NCBI RefSeq assembly: GCF_036195045.1
Contig: NZ_CP108100.1
Coordinates: 3,410,001 to 3,474,000 of the forward strand
Length of the DNA stretch: 64,000 bases
Reading direction: 5' to 3'
Origin: Streptomyces sp. NBC_00236
Lineage (GTDB): Bacteria > Actinomycetota > Actinomycetes > Streptomycetales > Streptomycetaceae
Shown here: in pieces, positions 10,001-18,945 of the stretch
How the letters are laid out: every line of letters begins with the position of its first letter
Position numbering within the stretch: position 1 is the stretch's first letter
Notes under the pieces: model-generated
The model's database searches: none
What the model was told of the DNA's origin: nothing
Seen by the model: only the letters and a program-made list of their open reading frames with translations
Program-made: the position numbers and the translations under genes

Positions 10001-13000
10001 CTCCCAGGTCGTGAACTCCTCCAGGCGTACGTCGGGAAGACGCAGCACGTCGGAGAGCACATGGAAGTGCACGTAGTTGAACGCGGTGTGCAGGACCGGG
10101 CCGCCGTGGTCCGCCTGCATGGCGCTCAGCGGGTAGCGCTGATGGGCCCGGCCCTCGGTCTCCTGCCGGTGGAGCTCCCGGACGACATCGAGCAGGCTGC
10201 CCCCGGCGCCGTCGGCACCGAGGCGTACCGGGACGGTGTTGAGGAAGAGGCCCACCATGCGTTCGGCGTCGGCGTACTCCGGCCGTCCGTGCGTGATCAC
10301 GCCGGTGGTGAAGTCGTCGAGCCCGGAGTACAGCCGCAGCGTCAGGCAGTGCGCGGCCAGCAGCACGGACTTCAGCGGTAGCGCGTGTTCCCTGGCCAGG
10401 GAGCGGGCCTGCCGGGTCAGCCCGTCGGGCAGCACCAGCTGATGCACCACCTGTGCCTCGCCGCGCGGCGCTTCGGACGGTGCGAAGCCGTCGAGCCGGA
10501 GCACCTCCGCTCCCGCCAGGCGCTGCTGCCAGTACGCGCGGGCGGCGGGGTCCGCCTGCGCCTCGCGCTCACCCCGCACATGGTGGGCCGCGGTGGGCGG
10601 TACACCGTCCTGGACCGGGGCGATGTCCGCGCCGAGCGTGTGCAGATAGTCCTGGAGGAGCTCCCGCAGCAGGTTCGCGACGCTGCCTCCGTCGAGCAGC
10701 GCGTGGTGGAAGCTGAGGACCAGGTCGACGGCGTCGTCGCGCACATGGGCGCGGAAGAAGTAGAGCGGCGGCCGGCCGAACGCGTACGGGTGGAACCGCC
10801 GTTCCTCGATGTGCCGGCGGATCTCCGCCTCCGCGTCGGCGTCCCCGTGCCCCCGCAGGTCGGCGATCTCCAGGCCCCCCGGCGCGCTCGTGTGCACGAT
10901 CTGCAGCGGCTCGGTGAGCCCGCCGAGGTCGAACGAGGAACGCAGCGCGGGATGGCGGGCGACCAGACGCGCGAAGGCGTCCTGGAAGCGTGCCTCGTCC
11001 CACTGCATGGCCAGGCGGTACCGGAAGACGTCGTGGTAGACGGCGGAGCGCTCGTCCCGGCGGCTGTGGTAGACGAGCCCCAGTTGCAGCCGGGTCAGCG
11101 GCCAGGCGTCGGTCGCGTCCCCGAGGCGCGCCCGGTCCACGTGCGGGACGAGCGCGAAGGGGGCCAGGCCGTCCGCGGGCCGGGACTCCTCCGTGGTGTG
11201 CGCCGCGAGGGCGGCCACCGTCGGGTTGTGCACGAGGTCGCTCAGGGAGAAGTGGATGCCCTGCCGTTCGGCCAGCGCGCGGATGCGGAGCATCAGGAGG
11301 GAGTCGCCGCCGAGGGCGTAGTAGTCGTCGTGGATCCCGACCTGCCGCAGCCCGAGCACCTCGGCCCAGACGGCGGCGAGCACCGCCTCGGTGCCGTTGC
11401 GGGGTGCCGCGCCCGGCTCCCCGGCAGGCTCGGCGTCCGGGGCGGTGAGCCTGCTCCGGTCCAGCTTGCCGTTGGGCGTCAGAGGGAGCGCGTCGATCCG
11501 CCGGAACCGCCCCGGGATCATGACCTCGGGGAGTTCCTCGGCCAGCCGGCCGCGCAGGAACGCCGTCTCCAGTTCGCTCTCGGACACGTAGTGGCCGACC
11601 AGGAACGTGCCGCGCCCCGGCTCCGTGTGGTCCGTGACGGCGGCGTACCGCACGCCGGGAACGCGAGCCAGCGCGTCCTGGACCTCGCCCGGCTCGATGC
11701 GGTTGCCGCGTATCTTCACCTGCCCGTCGATGCGGCCGAGGTACTCCAGGGTGCCGTCGCCCAGCCAGCGGGCGAGGTCGCCGGTGCGGTACATCCGGCC
11801 GCCGTCGACGAACGGCGCGTCGACGAACTTCTCCCGGGTCAGCTCGGGCCGGCCGAGGTACCCGCGGGCCAGGCCGACACCGCCGATGCACAGCTCACCC
11901 GGCACGCCCACGGGCTGCGGCTCGCCGCCCCGGTCCAGGACGTGCAGCTCGATGTTGTCGATCGGCCGCCCGATGGGGACCCGCCCGGCGGCCTGCCCGT
12001 CCGGCGCGGGGCAGATCTGCGCGGAGACGTCGACGGTGGCTTCGGTGGGCCCGTACAGATTGACCAGGACGGGTGCGCCTGCGGCACCGAAGACCCGGTG
12101 GAACCGTTCCACGTGGCGGGGGGTCAGGGCCTCGCCGCTGCAGAAGACGTGGCGCAGCGAACCGGCCCGCGCGCGCAGCCGGTCCGACTCCTCGATCAGG
12201 TCGAGGAAGGGGCCCAGCATCGAGGGCACGAAGTGTGCGACGGTGACCTGTCGCTGTTCGATCGTGTGCAGGATCTGCCGCGGGTCCTTCTCGCCGTCCG
12301 GCGGCAGCAGCGCCACCGAGGCTCCTTCGACGGCCCACCAGAACAGCTCCCACACCGATACGTCGAACGAGACGGGCGTCTTCTGCAGCAGGACGTCGTC
12401 CGCGCCGAGCGGGAACGCCCGCTGCATCCACGCCAGGCGGTTCACCACCGACCGGTGCTCGACCATCACGCCCTTGGGCCGGCCCGTCGACCCCGAGGTG
12501 TAGATGACGTAGGCGAGGTCGCGGGCGCCTGCCCCGGCCCGCACCGCGTCCGCCGGGCCTTGCAGCAGTTCGCCGACCGGGCACACCTCGGTGCCCTCGG
12601 GCACCGGCACCCCGCTGTCCGCCGAGTCCGTCACGACGGCCCTGGCCGCGCTGTCCTCCAGGACGAAGGCGATACGCCGCGCGGGATGTCCCGGGTCCAC
12701 CGGAACGTATGCCGCACCCGACTTGAGGATGCCGAGGACGGCGGCGAGCATCCGGGGGCCGCGCTCCATCAGCACGGCGACCCGGTGGCCGACGCGTATC
12801 CCCCGCGCCCGCAGTGACCGCGCCACCTGGTTGGCCCGGGCGTCGAGCTCGGCGTAGCCGAGCACGTCCCGGCCCTCCGCTCCGTGCACGGCGGCCCTGC
12901 CGGGATACCGGGCGGCCTGCTCCTCGAACAGTGCGTGCAGGGTCGTGTCGTCGGCGAACGGGATGCGCGGGCCGCGGGTGAAGTCCTGGATCCGGTCCTG

Positions 13001-14362
13001 CTCGCGCTCGCTGAGCATCAGCAGTTCGCCGGCGGGCCGTTCGGGCTTGTCGAGCCCGTGGGCGATCAGCGAGGTGAGGTGCTCGACGAGGGACGAGACG
13101 GGCAGATCGGCGTCGAACACATCGGTGGCGTACCGCAGTTCGACCTGGAGCTCGGACCGGCCCCGGGTGCCCACGACGCTCACGACCAGCGCCTCGTCGT
13201 CGTGCGGAGGCGCGGTGAACGCCGCTCCCCCGCGTACCACGCCGTCCAGGTCCAGCGGCTTGCGCAGGGTCATGTAGGTCAGCGTGACGTCGAAGAGCCG
13301 GCGCTGCCGGGAGCCGTCGGCGGGCAGCTCACGCAGAACGTCCCCGATCGGCAGCCGCTGGTGCTGCTGCAGCAGGCCCACCGCCTCCTGGACGTCGGTG
13401 GCGATCCCGGCCAGGGACTTCCCGTCGGGGACCTCGATGCGCAGGGGCAGCGTGTTGGCGTACTGCGCGACCGCGGTCAGCTCCGTCCTGCTGCGCCGGT
13501 TGAGCAGCGGCACACCGATCACGGCCTGCTCGGTGCGGTGCACCCGGGCGAGCCAGGTGCCGAGCGCGGCGGCGAAGAAGGCGAAGGGGGTGCTGCCGCT
13601 CTCCTTGATGCGGTCGGCCACCGCTCCCGGCAGGGTGAACGTGTGGAGTCCGGTGGCGGGCACACCGTCCTGGGTGCGCCGGGCGAAGAATCGGGGTTCC
13701 GCAGCAGCGAGTTCGGCGCGGTGGAAGGCCCGGTCGTCCTCCTGCTCCGGGGAGCCGAAGTAGGCGTCCCGGCCGGTGACCGCGGTGAGCACCGACGGGG
13801 CGGCGCCCCGGTCGCGGGGTTCCTGGCCGCGGGAGCGGCGGGCGTAGTCCTCCATCACCTCGGTGTGCAGGATCTCCGCGCCCCGTCCGTCGACGAGCAG
13901 ATGGTGCCCCATCAGGAACAGCTGGAGCGCGTCCGCGCTCTCCCGCAGCAGGACCGCGCGGAAGAGCCTGCGGCGCCGCAGCTCGAACGGGGTGGCCATG
14001 GCCTGCTCGCGCCAGGCCCGGCACGCCGCGGCCGGGTCGGGTGCGGCGGAGAGGTCGACCAGGTCGACCGCGGGCGCGGCGTCGTCGGTCAGCGCCTCGG
14101 CCATCCACTGCCGTGGAACGCCGTCGAACTCGTCGAATCTGAGCCGGAAGGCGTCGTGCCGCTCCAGGGCCCGGGTGAAGCACGCCCTCAGCAGCTCGCC
14201 GTCGATGGCGCCCGTGAACCGTTCGAAGACGGCCCCGTTGAACTGCGGGGTGCCCGGCGTCCGGGACTCCGCGAGCCAGATGTCACGCTGATACGGCGAC
14301 AGCCGCACGTTCTCGGTACTGATGACTTCCCCCTGGTCTTGAGCGGGTGCCGCGCTGGGCAC
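7055..14362 (-). CDS. Two-module NRPS: C-A(Ser)-T-C-A(?)-T-TE
   Basis: 2435 residues from GTG 14362 (GGAAG upstream). Rough layout: C1 20-440 (GHHLLVDG near 152), A1 470-980, T1 near 1020 (GGDSLLML), C2 1085-1500 (SFHHALLDGG near 1217), A2 1530-2040, T2 near 2084 (LGATSLTTM), TE 2130-2410 (GGWSFGG serine, PGDHLSL histidine). The A1 specificity residues read D-V-W-H-F-S-L-V-D-K, the established serine code. A2 reads D-V-Q-F-V-S-Q-V-V-K; the DVQ start recalls proline-type domains, but I cannot assign it and it is not the usual Hpg code. No epimerase or methyltransferase domain is present. C1 implies an upstream acyl or aminoacyl donor in trans, and the TE releases the product. Confidence 0.93.
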   Translation of the reverse strand: MPSAAPAQDQGEVISTENVRLSPYQRDIWLAESRTPGTPQFNGAVFERFTGAIDGELLRACFTRALERHDAFRLRFDEFDGVPRQWMAEALTDDAAPAVDLVDLSAAPDPAAACRAWREQAMATPFELRRRRLFRAVLLRESADALQLFLMGHHLLVDGRGAEILHTEVMEDYARRSRGQEPRDRGAAPSVLTAVTGRDAYFGSPEQEDDRAFHRAELAAAEPRFFARRTQDGVPATGLHTFTLPGAVADRIKESGSTPFAFFAAALGTWLARVHRTEQAVIGVPLLNRRSRTELTAVAQYANTLPLRIEVPDGKSLAGIATDVQEAVGLLQQHQRLPIGDVLRELPADGSRQRRLFDVTLTYMTLRKPLDLDGVVRGGAAFTAPPHDDEALVVSVVGTRGRSELQVELRYATDVFDADLPVSSLVEHLTSLIAHGLDKPERPAGELLMLSEREQDRIQDFTRGPRIPFADDTTLHALFEEQAARYPGRAAVHGAEGRDVLGYAELDARANQVARSLRARGIRVGHRVAVLMERGPRMLAAVLGILKSGAAYVPVDPGHPARRIAFVLEDSAARAVVTDSADSGVPVPEGTEVCPVGELLQGPADAVRAGAGARDLAYVIYTSGSTGRPKGVMVEHRSVVNRLAWMQRAFPLGADDVLLQKTPVSFDVSVWELFWWAVEGASVALLPPDGEKDPRQILHTIEQRQVTVAHFVPSMLGPFLDLIEESDRLRARAGSLRHVFCSGEALTPRHVERFHRVFGAAGAPVLVNLYGPTEATVDVSAQICPAPDGQAAGRVPIGRPIDNIELHVLDRGGEPQPVGVPGELCIGGVGLARGYLGRPELTREKFVDAPFVDGGRMYRTGDLARWLGDGTLEYLGRIDGQVKIRGNRIEPGEVQDALARVPGVRYAAVTDHTEPGRGTFLVGHYVSESELETAFLRGRLAEELPEVMIPGRFRRIDALPLTPNGKLDRSRLTAPDAEPAGEPGAAPRNGTEAVLAAVWAEVLGLRQVGIHDDYYALGGDSLLMLRIRALAERQGIHFSLSDLVHNPTVAALAAHTTEESRPADGLAPFALVPHVDRARLGDATDAWPLTRLQLGLVYHSRRDERSAVYHDVFRYRLAMQWDEARFQDAFARLVARHPALRSSFDLGGLTEPLQIVHTSAPGGLEIADLRGHGDADAEAEIRRHIEERRFHPYAFGRPPLYFFRAHVRDDAVDLVLSFHHALLDGGSVANLLRELLQDYLHTLGADIAPVQDGVPPTAAHHVRGEREAQADPAARAYWQQRLAGAEVLRLDGFAPSEAPRGEAQVVHQLVLPDGLTRQARSLAREHALPLKSVLLAAHCLTLRLYSGLDDFTTGVITHGRPEYADAERMVGLFLNTVPVRLGADGAGGSLLDVVRELHRQETEGRAHQRYPLSAMQADHGGPVLHTAFNYVHFHVLSDVLRLPDVRLEEFTTWEETDFQLLVNAFLHPQDGTIGLRIDGDGRTITPAQAELFGETYTEVLRRLVTGPGEPPGSAFPAGTRQSATPTADAFTDDVVRLFDQQADLTPDAPAVTTGERTWTYRELRASTERVARRLTALGARPGARIGIAMDRSPETVAAILGTARAGAACVPLDTAYPEARIAAMVEQAEPFRIIARTADAALLPDPHLLLAAESLFGPEPAAAAGGRPSALPDAIGPDSTAYILFTSGSTGRPKGVVMPHRSLAALTGWQIRAESASAGRTTVQYAPLSFDVSFQEIYSTLCAGGTLRLVTEEERRDMPALLRLLDEAGVERIFLPYVALQQLAEASGALGIVPRALRVIVSSGEQLRVTDEIRALVAALPGAILENQYGPTESHVVTRHTMTGDPAGFPSIVPIGTPVPGAEVRVLDPLGRPVPTGVKGELYLSGPALADGYLGAAAQTAERFVRLDGPDGGITAYRTGDLGRVLPGGVLAYAGRADTQVKIRGYRVEPAEAEVALIGLAARHPGIDVQQAAVVARSGTDGRTALVAFLSGDAERTDLDVLRTELRAVLPEFMVPQHFEWLDALPLTPSGKRDDKALRARPLTRATTGDGDEPRDAYERTLAEMLGELLGLERIGIHDDIFTLGATSLTTMRLVVLIEQRYGVPIPISAFITAPTVAAVAGLLRKGGATLAFDPLVPIRRAGNRPPVFLVHPMGGNVLCYVPFARHLPDDQPLYAFQASGGDLGTEPLRTMRAIAAHYVAAMRRVRPEGPYVIGGWSFGGFVAFEMARQLRAAGQEVSRVILLDTVALGPADQHRAFTDEALLGWFFWELLLLGRGGDSPLEAIPAELTTLEEKFDFIAQVAADEGVLPADGGGSLVGRLFGVYEANWRATQHYRPGPVADDVTLIRAVEPLPQVLHAMHGAGSTQHKDPANGWHTMTTGRVEVIQVPGDHLSLMEEPYVAEVARIVGELARTEGDGDPHPAGPPAPRTAEKGH

Positions 14363-14403
14363 ACCGGCTTCTTCCGGGCGCGACCGGTCCCGGATCTTCT
14401 CCG

Positions 14404-15396
14404 TCAGGCAGCGACGGCCGCCGCTCGCTTGGCCCGTGCGGCCCGGATGCCTTCGCGCCGGTCCGTGAAGGACGTGGCCTGGCTGTCCAGCCGGGCCACG
14501 AACGCGGCGAGTTCCTCGCGTGCCGCGTCGCCGGCCGGGCCGAACCCGTCCCGCTCGAACACGCGCAGATTGCGCAGGATCGGCATCACCACGCTGTCGT
14601 GGTGCAGCCGCAGGTCGTAGATGCCCGCGATGGCGATCTCCGCGGACTTGCGCCCGAAGTCCCTGATCGTCGAGCCGGGCATCTCGAACCCGGTCACGAC
14701 ATCGCGTACGGCCTCCATCGCCCGGTCGGGAGCGAGCTCGAACGCGGCGTCGACCAGGTTCCGGTAGAAGACCATGTGCAGGTTCTCGTCCGCCGCGATC
14801 CGGGCGAGCAGTGCGTCGCAGACCGGATCGGCGCTCACATGGCCGGTGTTGCGGTGCGAGATCCGGGTGGCGAGCTCCTGGAAGGAGGCGTACGCGATCG
14901 CGTGCAGGGCGCTGAAGCCGTCGGGGCGGTCGTATCCCGCCGACATGTGTGCCATCCGGGCCCGCTCCAGGGCCCTGGGGTCGACGGCCCGGGTGGCGAG
15001 GAGGTAGTCGCGCAGGGCGATGCCGTGCCGGGCCTCTTCGGCCGTCCAGCGGTTGACCCAGTTGCCCCAGGCCCCGTCCCTGCCGAACTCGGCCACCGCG
15101 AAGTGGTAGCCCGGCAGGTTGTCCTCGGTCAGGAGGTTGACCACGAGCGAGGTACGGGCCACCTCCGGGAGCTTCGCCTCGTCCTGGGTCCATGCCTCAC
15201 CGCCGAGCGGGCCCTCGAAGTCCCGGCCTTGGCCCCACGGGATGTACTCGTGCGGGAACCACTCCTTGGCGACGTCGAGGTGGCGGTGGAGGTTGCTTTC
15301 CACCACGGGCTGGAGCTCGGCCAGCAGGGAGCTCTCGGCCCGTGCTGCGGAACGGTCCGAAGGGTCGGGACGGCCTGAAAGGTCGCTGGGTGGCAT
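14404..15396 (-). CDS. Acyl-ACP desaturase-type diiron enzyme (DesA-like)
   Basis: 330 residues from ATG 15396. The ferritin-like four-helix fold shows the diiron ligand pairs TAEEARHGIALRDYL (about residue 115) and ADENLHMVFYRNLV (about residue 205), and the family signature SFQELATRISHRNTG between them. Known relatives use Fe2/O2 to dehydrogenate acyl chains bound to ACP. It lies 41 bp upstream of the NRPS gene in the same operon, so it may desaturate or hydroxylate an ACP- or T-domain-bound substrate before condensation. The C-terminal tail is Ala/Arg rich. Confidence 0.88.
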   Translation of the reverse strand: MPPSDLSGRPDPSDRSAARAESSLLAELQPVVESNLHRHLDVAKEWFPHEYIPWGQGRDFEGPLGGEAWTQDEAKLPEVARTSLVVNLLTEDNLPGYHFAVAEFGRDGAWGNWVNRWTAEEARHGIALRDYLLATRAVDPRALERARMAHMSAGYDRPDGFSALHAIAYASFQELATRISHRNTGHVSADPVCDALLARIAADENLHMVFYRNLVDAAFELAPDRAMEAVRDVVTGFEMPGSTIRDFGRKSAEIAIAGIYDLRLHHDSVVMPILRNLRVFERDGFGPAGDAAREELAAFVARLDSQATSFTDRREGIRAARAKRAAAVAA

Positions 15397-15515
15397 TGCG
15401 CTCTCTGTTCGTCTCGTCAGGAAGGGAAGGAGGTCGGGCGGGCCCGGGGGGCAGACGGTGGGCCCGTGCGGGCCCACCGCTGCGGATCCCTGCCGGGGTT
15501 CCGTGGAGCTGTGCC

Positions 15516-16967
15516 CTACGAGGGCCGCTGGGACCTCGCCCGGATCACCGGCGCGACCACCGCGGCCGCGACGGACCCGATGGCGCACGCGAGGAACACC
15601 TGCAGATAGCCCTGGTCGTCCAGGACGTTGTGGCGTTCGAGGATGGCCGCGAGGGCGGCGATGCCGAGCGCACCGCCGATCTGGCGGGTCGTCATGAGGA
15701 GTCCGGTACCGGAGGCGAAGCGCTGCGGCTCCAGCGAGGCGGTGGCCGCGTTCGAGATGGCGGTCAGGGCCGCGCCGATGCCGACACCGGCCACGACTCC
15801 GATGGGCAGCCAGACCGCCGCGTACTGCCGCTCCGTGCCGAGCAGCAGGTACATCGCCGCGCACGAGACGCCGAAGAGCCCGGCGCCCACGGCCACCGCG
15901 GCCCACTGGGCCCGGGGTGCGACCCGGCGCCCCACCACCAGGGCGCCGACCGCGGCGCTGAAGGCCCCCGGCGTGACGGCCAGGCCGGCCTTCAACTCCG
16001 AGTACCCCCACACGGCGTTGAGGAAGAGCAGGGAGCCGAGGAGGTAGGAGTACATGGCCGCACCGAAGAGCAGTGAGGAGACGTTGGTGGCGGCGAAGGC
16101 ACGGTTGCGCCACAGGTCCCACTCGATGGCGGGCGCGGGGTGCCGGCGGGAGAGCAGCAGGGCCACCAGCACCAGTACGGCGCCGCCGCCCAGCAGGGCG
16201 AGGACCCGTCCGCTGCCCCAGCCCCAGTCCGTTCCCTGGGTCACACCGAAGACGACGCCGCCGATGCCCAGGGCGAGGGCGAGGGTGCCGACCGGGTCGG
16301 GCAGCCTGCGGCCGCTCGGCGCATCACCCGCGAGCCGCGCCGAGATCGCCACGATGGCCAGCCCGATCGGCAGGTTGATCAGGAAGACGCTGCGCCAGCC
16401 CCACACGTCCACCAGCAGACCGCCGAGGCTCGGCCCCACGGCCGCGGCCATGCTGCCGACCGCTCCCCAGACACCGACGGCGACCTGGCGGCGGGCCGCG
16501 GGGGTGTGCTGGAGCACCAGACCGAGCGCCGAGGGAATCATTCCGGCCGCCGCCACGCCCTGGAGCGCACGGGCGCCGACGAGCATCGGCACCCCGGTGG
16601 CGAACCCGCTCAGCACGGAGGCGAGGGTGAACAGGACCGTGGACCAGAGGAAGAGCCGCTTGCGTCCGATGACGTCGGCGACCCGGCCCGCGACGGCGAG
16701 GAGTGCCGCGAACACGACCGTGTACGACGTGACGACCCAGGTCAGCTGGGACAGCGAGGCGTCGGGGAAGTCGACGCGCAGGTCGGAGAACGCGATGTTC
16801 ACGACCGTGGTGTCGAGGACCGCGAGGAAGGTCGCCCCGGACGCGACGAACAGCGCCAGCTTCGAGGCGGCCGATGCCTCCGCTGAGCCCTGCGGCGCCT
16901 GTTCCCCGGCCGACGCCGCGACGTCAGCCCGGCCCGCCCCGGGTGACTGCGGTGAAGCGGTGGTCAT
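15516..16967 (-). CDS. MFS drug exporter, EmrB/QacA (DHA2) type
   Basis: 483 residues from ATG 16967 with GAAGGGA upstream. About 35 cytosolic residues are followed by roughly 14 hydrophobic segments. Recognisable marks are FLAVLDTTVVNIAFSDL in TM1, the loop motif GRVADVIGRKRLF and PSLGGLLVDVWGWRSVFLIN. Family members export small amphipathic drugs by proton antiport. It is the first gene of the exporter-desaturase-NRPS-FMO-SnoaL operon and most likely pumps out the product. A palindromic site shared with the tetR/hmo intergenic region lies about 50 bp upstream of its start. Confidence 0.92.
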   Translation of the reverse strand: MTTASPQSPGAGRADVAASAGEQAPQGSAEASAASKLALFVASGATFLAVLDTTVVNIAFSDLRVDFPDASLSQLTWVVTSYTVVFAALLAVAGRVADVIGRKRLFLWSTVLFTLASVLSGFATGVPMLVGARALQGVAAAGMIPSALGLVLQHTPAARRQVAVGVWGAVGSMAAAVGPSLGGLLVDVWGWRSVFLINLPIGLAIVAISARLAGDAPSGRRLPDPVGTLALALGIGGVVFGVTQGTDWGWGSGRVLALLGGGAVLVLVALLLSRRHPAPAIEWDLWRNRAFAATNVSSLLFGAAMYSYLLGSLLFLNAVWGYSELKAGLAVTPGAFSAAVGALVVGRRVAPRAQWAAVAVGAGLFGVSCAAMYLLLGTERQYAAVWLPIGVVAGVGIGAALTAISNAATASLEPQRFASGTGLLMTTRQIGGALGIAALAAILERHNVLDDQGYLQVFLACAIGSVAAAVVAPVIRARSQRPS

Positions 16968-17014
16968 GCGTGGTCCCTTCGTCAAGGGGTCCACGACGTT
17001 GGACCCAGGGATAA

Positions 17015-17040
17015 AACTAAACGACCGTGCGTGCATTTAA
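17015..17040. promoter_or_regulatory. Candidate TetR operator upstream of the exporter
   Basis: AACTAAACGACCGTGCGTGC followed by ATTTAA. It shares AACTAA and ACGACCGTGCG (ACGGTCGT on the other strand) with the sites at 28097, 28138 and 33102. The TAAA...TTTA flanks form a partial dyad. It sits in the only non-coding stretch upstream of the exporter operon. Confidence 0.55.
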
Positions 17041-17076
17041 AAGGCCGATACGACGGCGGGCGCGGGTCCGAAGCGG

Positions 17077-17937
17077 TCACTCCCCCGGCACCGGACGGGC
17101 GATGAAGTCCATCGCGGAGTCGATGACCGCCGCTTCACCGAGGACCTTGCGGTGCCCGAGCCCCGCGGTGATGACCAGCTCCGCCCGGTCCCCGTACGCC
17201 GCCTTGAGCGCGTACGCCTGCTCGACCGGGACCATCTCGTCGTCCTCGTCGTGGATGATCCGCATCGGCACCTTGATCTCGTCGGGCCTGCGGGTGGCGT
17301 CGAAGAACTCCCACGGACGGGGCACCTCCGCGAACAGCCGGTGCTCGATCCGGTCGCGCAGGTCCTGCCGCAGCCGGGGCCGGAGCCCCAGGATCTCCGC
17401 GAACTTGTCCGGGAAGTGGCCGAAGTCCTTCACCGCGGCGACCGTGACCAGCCGGCCCGCCTCGGTGCCGCCCCGCAGCGCGAGGAGCACGCTGGTGGCG
17501 CCGAGCGAATGGGCGATCACCGAGTGGAAGGCGCCGTACTCGTCCTGGAGCCGGCGGATGATCTCGCGGTACTCGAGGATCGTCGCACCCCGGCCCCCCG
17601 ACTCCCCGTGCCCCGGGGCGTCGAAGGAGACGGGCGTCAGGCCCAGTTCCCGCAGCCGCGGCACGAAGCCGGCGTACCGGGAGGCCCTCGACTGCCACCC
17701 GTGCAGCATCAGGACGGGGCGTTCGCCGTCGCCCCAGCGATAGACCCGCACCCGCTGCCCGCCGACGGTCAGTTCCTCGGTCCCCGCCCGCTCGTGAACG
17801 GCCTGCTCGCGGGGCAGCACCTTGCCGCGCCGGACCGGATGACAGAAGAGGGAGAAGACCGCACGGCCCGCCAGACCGGGAGCCGGCCCGGACAGGGCGT
17901 TCAGCACGGCACCCGCGGCCGGCGCCCCGCGGGTCAT
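17077..17937 (-). CDS. Alpha/beta-hydrolase
   Basis: 286 residues from ATG 17937, which overlaps the TGA of a possible 15-codon ORF. The fold marks are VLMLHGWQSRASRY (oxyanion loop), the nucleophile elbow AHSLGATS (about residue 145), acidic IIHDEDDEMVP (about 232) and histidine GLGHRKVL (about 262), so a full Ser-Asp-His triad is present. It could be a stand-alone thioesterase, esterase or peptidase. It is the last gene of the operon that runs from the ligase through ketosynthase, HmaS-like protein, PhyH and prephenate dehydrogenase. Confidence 0.85.
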   Translation of the reverse strand: MTRGAPAAGAVLNALSGPAPGLAGRAVFSLFCHPVRRGKVLPREQAVHERAGTEELTVGGQRVRVYRWGDGERPVLMLHGWQSRASRYAGFVPRLRELGLTPVSFDAPGHGESGGRGATILEYREIIRRLQDEYGAFHSVIAHSLGATSVLLALRGGTEAGRLVTVAAVKDFGHFPDKFAEILGLRPRLRQDLRDRIEHRLFAEVPRPWEFFDATRRPDEIKVPMRIIHDEDDEMVPVEQAYALKAAYGDRAELVITAGLGHRKVLGEAAVIDSAMDFIARPVPGE

Positions 17938-17981
17938 GCGCCGGCCCCGGCGAGGCGGACGTCGAACGGTCGGCAGGTCAT
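17934..17981 (-). CDS. Possible 15-codon ORF coupled to the hydrolase
   Basis: ATG 17981 is preceded by GGAGAG with 7-nt spacing and encodes MTCRPFDVRLAGAGA. Its TGA overlaps the hydrolase ATG (ATGA). The hydrolase start itself has only a weak ribosome site, so this mini-ORF may serve to deliver ribosomes to it. There is no homology to judge by; it may be an artefact of a misplaced hydrolase start. Confidence 0.3.
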   Translation of the reverse strand: MTCRPFDVRLAGAGA

Positions 17982-18048
17982 GGTCGGTCTCTCCACTGGA
18001 TCGGAAGTCGTTGCGGGCCCACCACCCGGCCCACGGGGTGACCGCGCC

Positions 18049-18945
18049 TCACTTGCCCGCGGCCGCACTGCTCAGTCGCATCCCGCCCGGCGTCCGCGCC
18101 GGGATCCGGCCATGGCCCTGCACGCCGCGGGCCAGGGCCGTGGTCAGGTGCGCCCTGCCGGTGAGGTGCCGCTCCGGAGCGGCCGCGCCCAGGTCGCGCA
18201 GGGCGTCCACGACCTCGCGGAGATCCAGGGCGAGCTCCGCGAGGACGTCGGCGACGGCCGTCGCGTTGGAGCCGAGGATGTCGGTCCACAGCTCGGCGTC
18301 CCCCGCGGCGATCCGGATCACGTCCCGCAACCCCTGCCCGGCGAGCTGGAGTTGGGACTCGTCCCCGTCAAGCAGACGGGCGGCCAGCAGACTCGCCACC
18401 ATGTGAGGGGTGTGCGAGATGAGAGCCACCGCCCGGTCGTGCTCAGCATGGCTCATCACCACCGGGCGGGCACCGCAGAGTTCGGCGAGTTCCGTCACCC
18501 GCTCGACCGCCTGCCGCCGGGCACCCGGGCCCGGCGTGACCACCCAGGGCTTGCCCTGGAAGAGGTCGGCCTGGGACGCGAGCGGACCCGACCGCTCGCG
18601 CCCGGCCATGGGATGCCCGCCCACATAGCGGCTCAGGTCGCAGCCCAGCTTCGCCGCCTCCTCCTGCGGCCCGGCCTTGACGCTCGCCACATCGGTGAAG
18701 TCATGCGCCAGGTCCCGCAGTTGGTGCTCACGCAGCGCCGAGGCCACGTGCTGCGGAGGAACCGCGAGGATCGCCAGGTCCACCGGCACCGGCGGAACGG
18801 CCACCAGGCCCGCGCCGAGACCGGCGGCGGTGCGGGCCGCCTCCGGGTCCTGGTCGATGAGGTAGGTGGCCACGCCCCGGCCCCGCAGGGCCAGGGCTAT
18901 CGACGTACCGATCAGGCCGGTTCCGACCACTGCGGCACTGCGCAT
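18049..18945 (-). CDS. Prephenate dehydrogenase
   Basis: 298 residues from ATG 18945, which overlaps the PhyH stop (ATGA). The N-terminal NAD(P) fold has VVGTGLIGTSIALALRGRG. The prephenate-dehydrogenase signatures DVASVKAGP and GGHPMAGRERSG follow, and the helical C-terminal dimerisation region comes after about residue 165. It converts prephenate to 4-hydroxyphenylpyruvate with loss of CO2. In Hpg-making glycopeptide and lipopeptide clusters a dedicated copy feeds 4-hydroxymandelate synthase; here the HmaS-like gene is two genes upstream in the same operon, which supports the same role. Confidence 0.93.
   Translation of the reverse strand: MRSAAVVGTGLIGTSIALALRGRGVATYLIDQDPEAARTAAGLGAGLVAVPPVPVDLAILAVPPQHVASALREHQLRDLAHDFTDVASVKAGPQEEAAKLGCDLSRYVGGHPMAGRERSGPLASQADLFQGKPWVVTPGPGARRQAVERVTELAELCGARPVVMSHAEHDRAVALISHTPHMVASLLAARLLDGDESQLQLAGQGLRDVIRIAAGDAELWTDILGSNATAVADVLAELALDLREVVDALRDLGAAAPERHLTGRAHLTTALARGVQGHGRIPARTPGGMRLSSAAAGK

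Noticed and set aside
10385..12817. Plus-strand open frame (810 codons) inside the NRPS
   Set aside because: Antisense to the NRPS with no recognisable domain; codon bias fits the NRPS strand.
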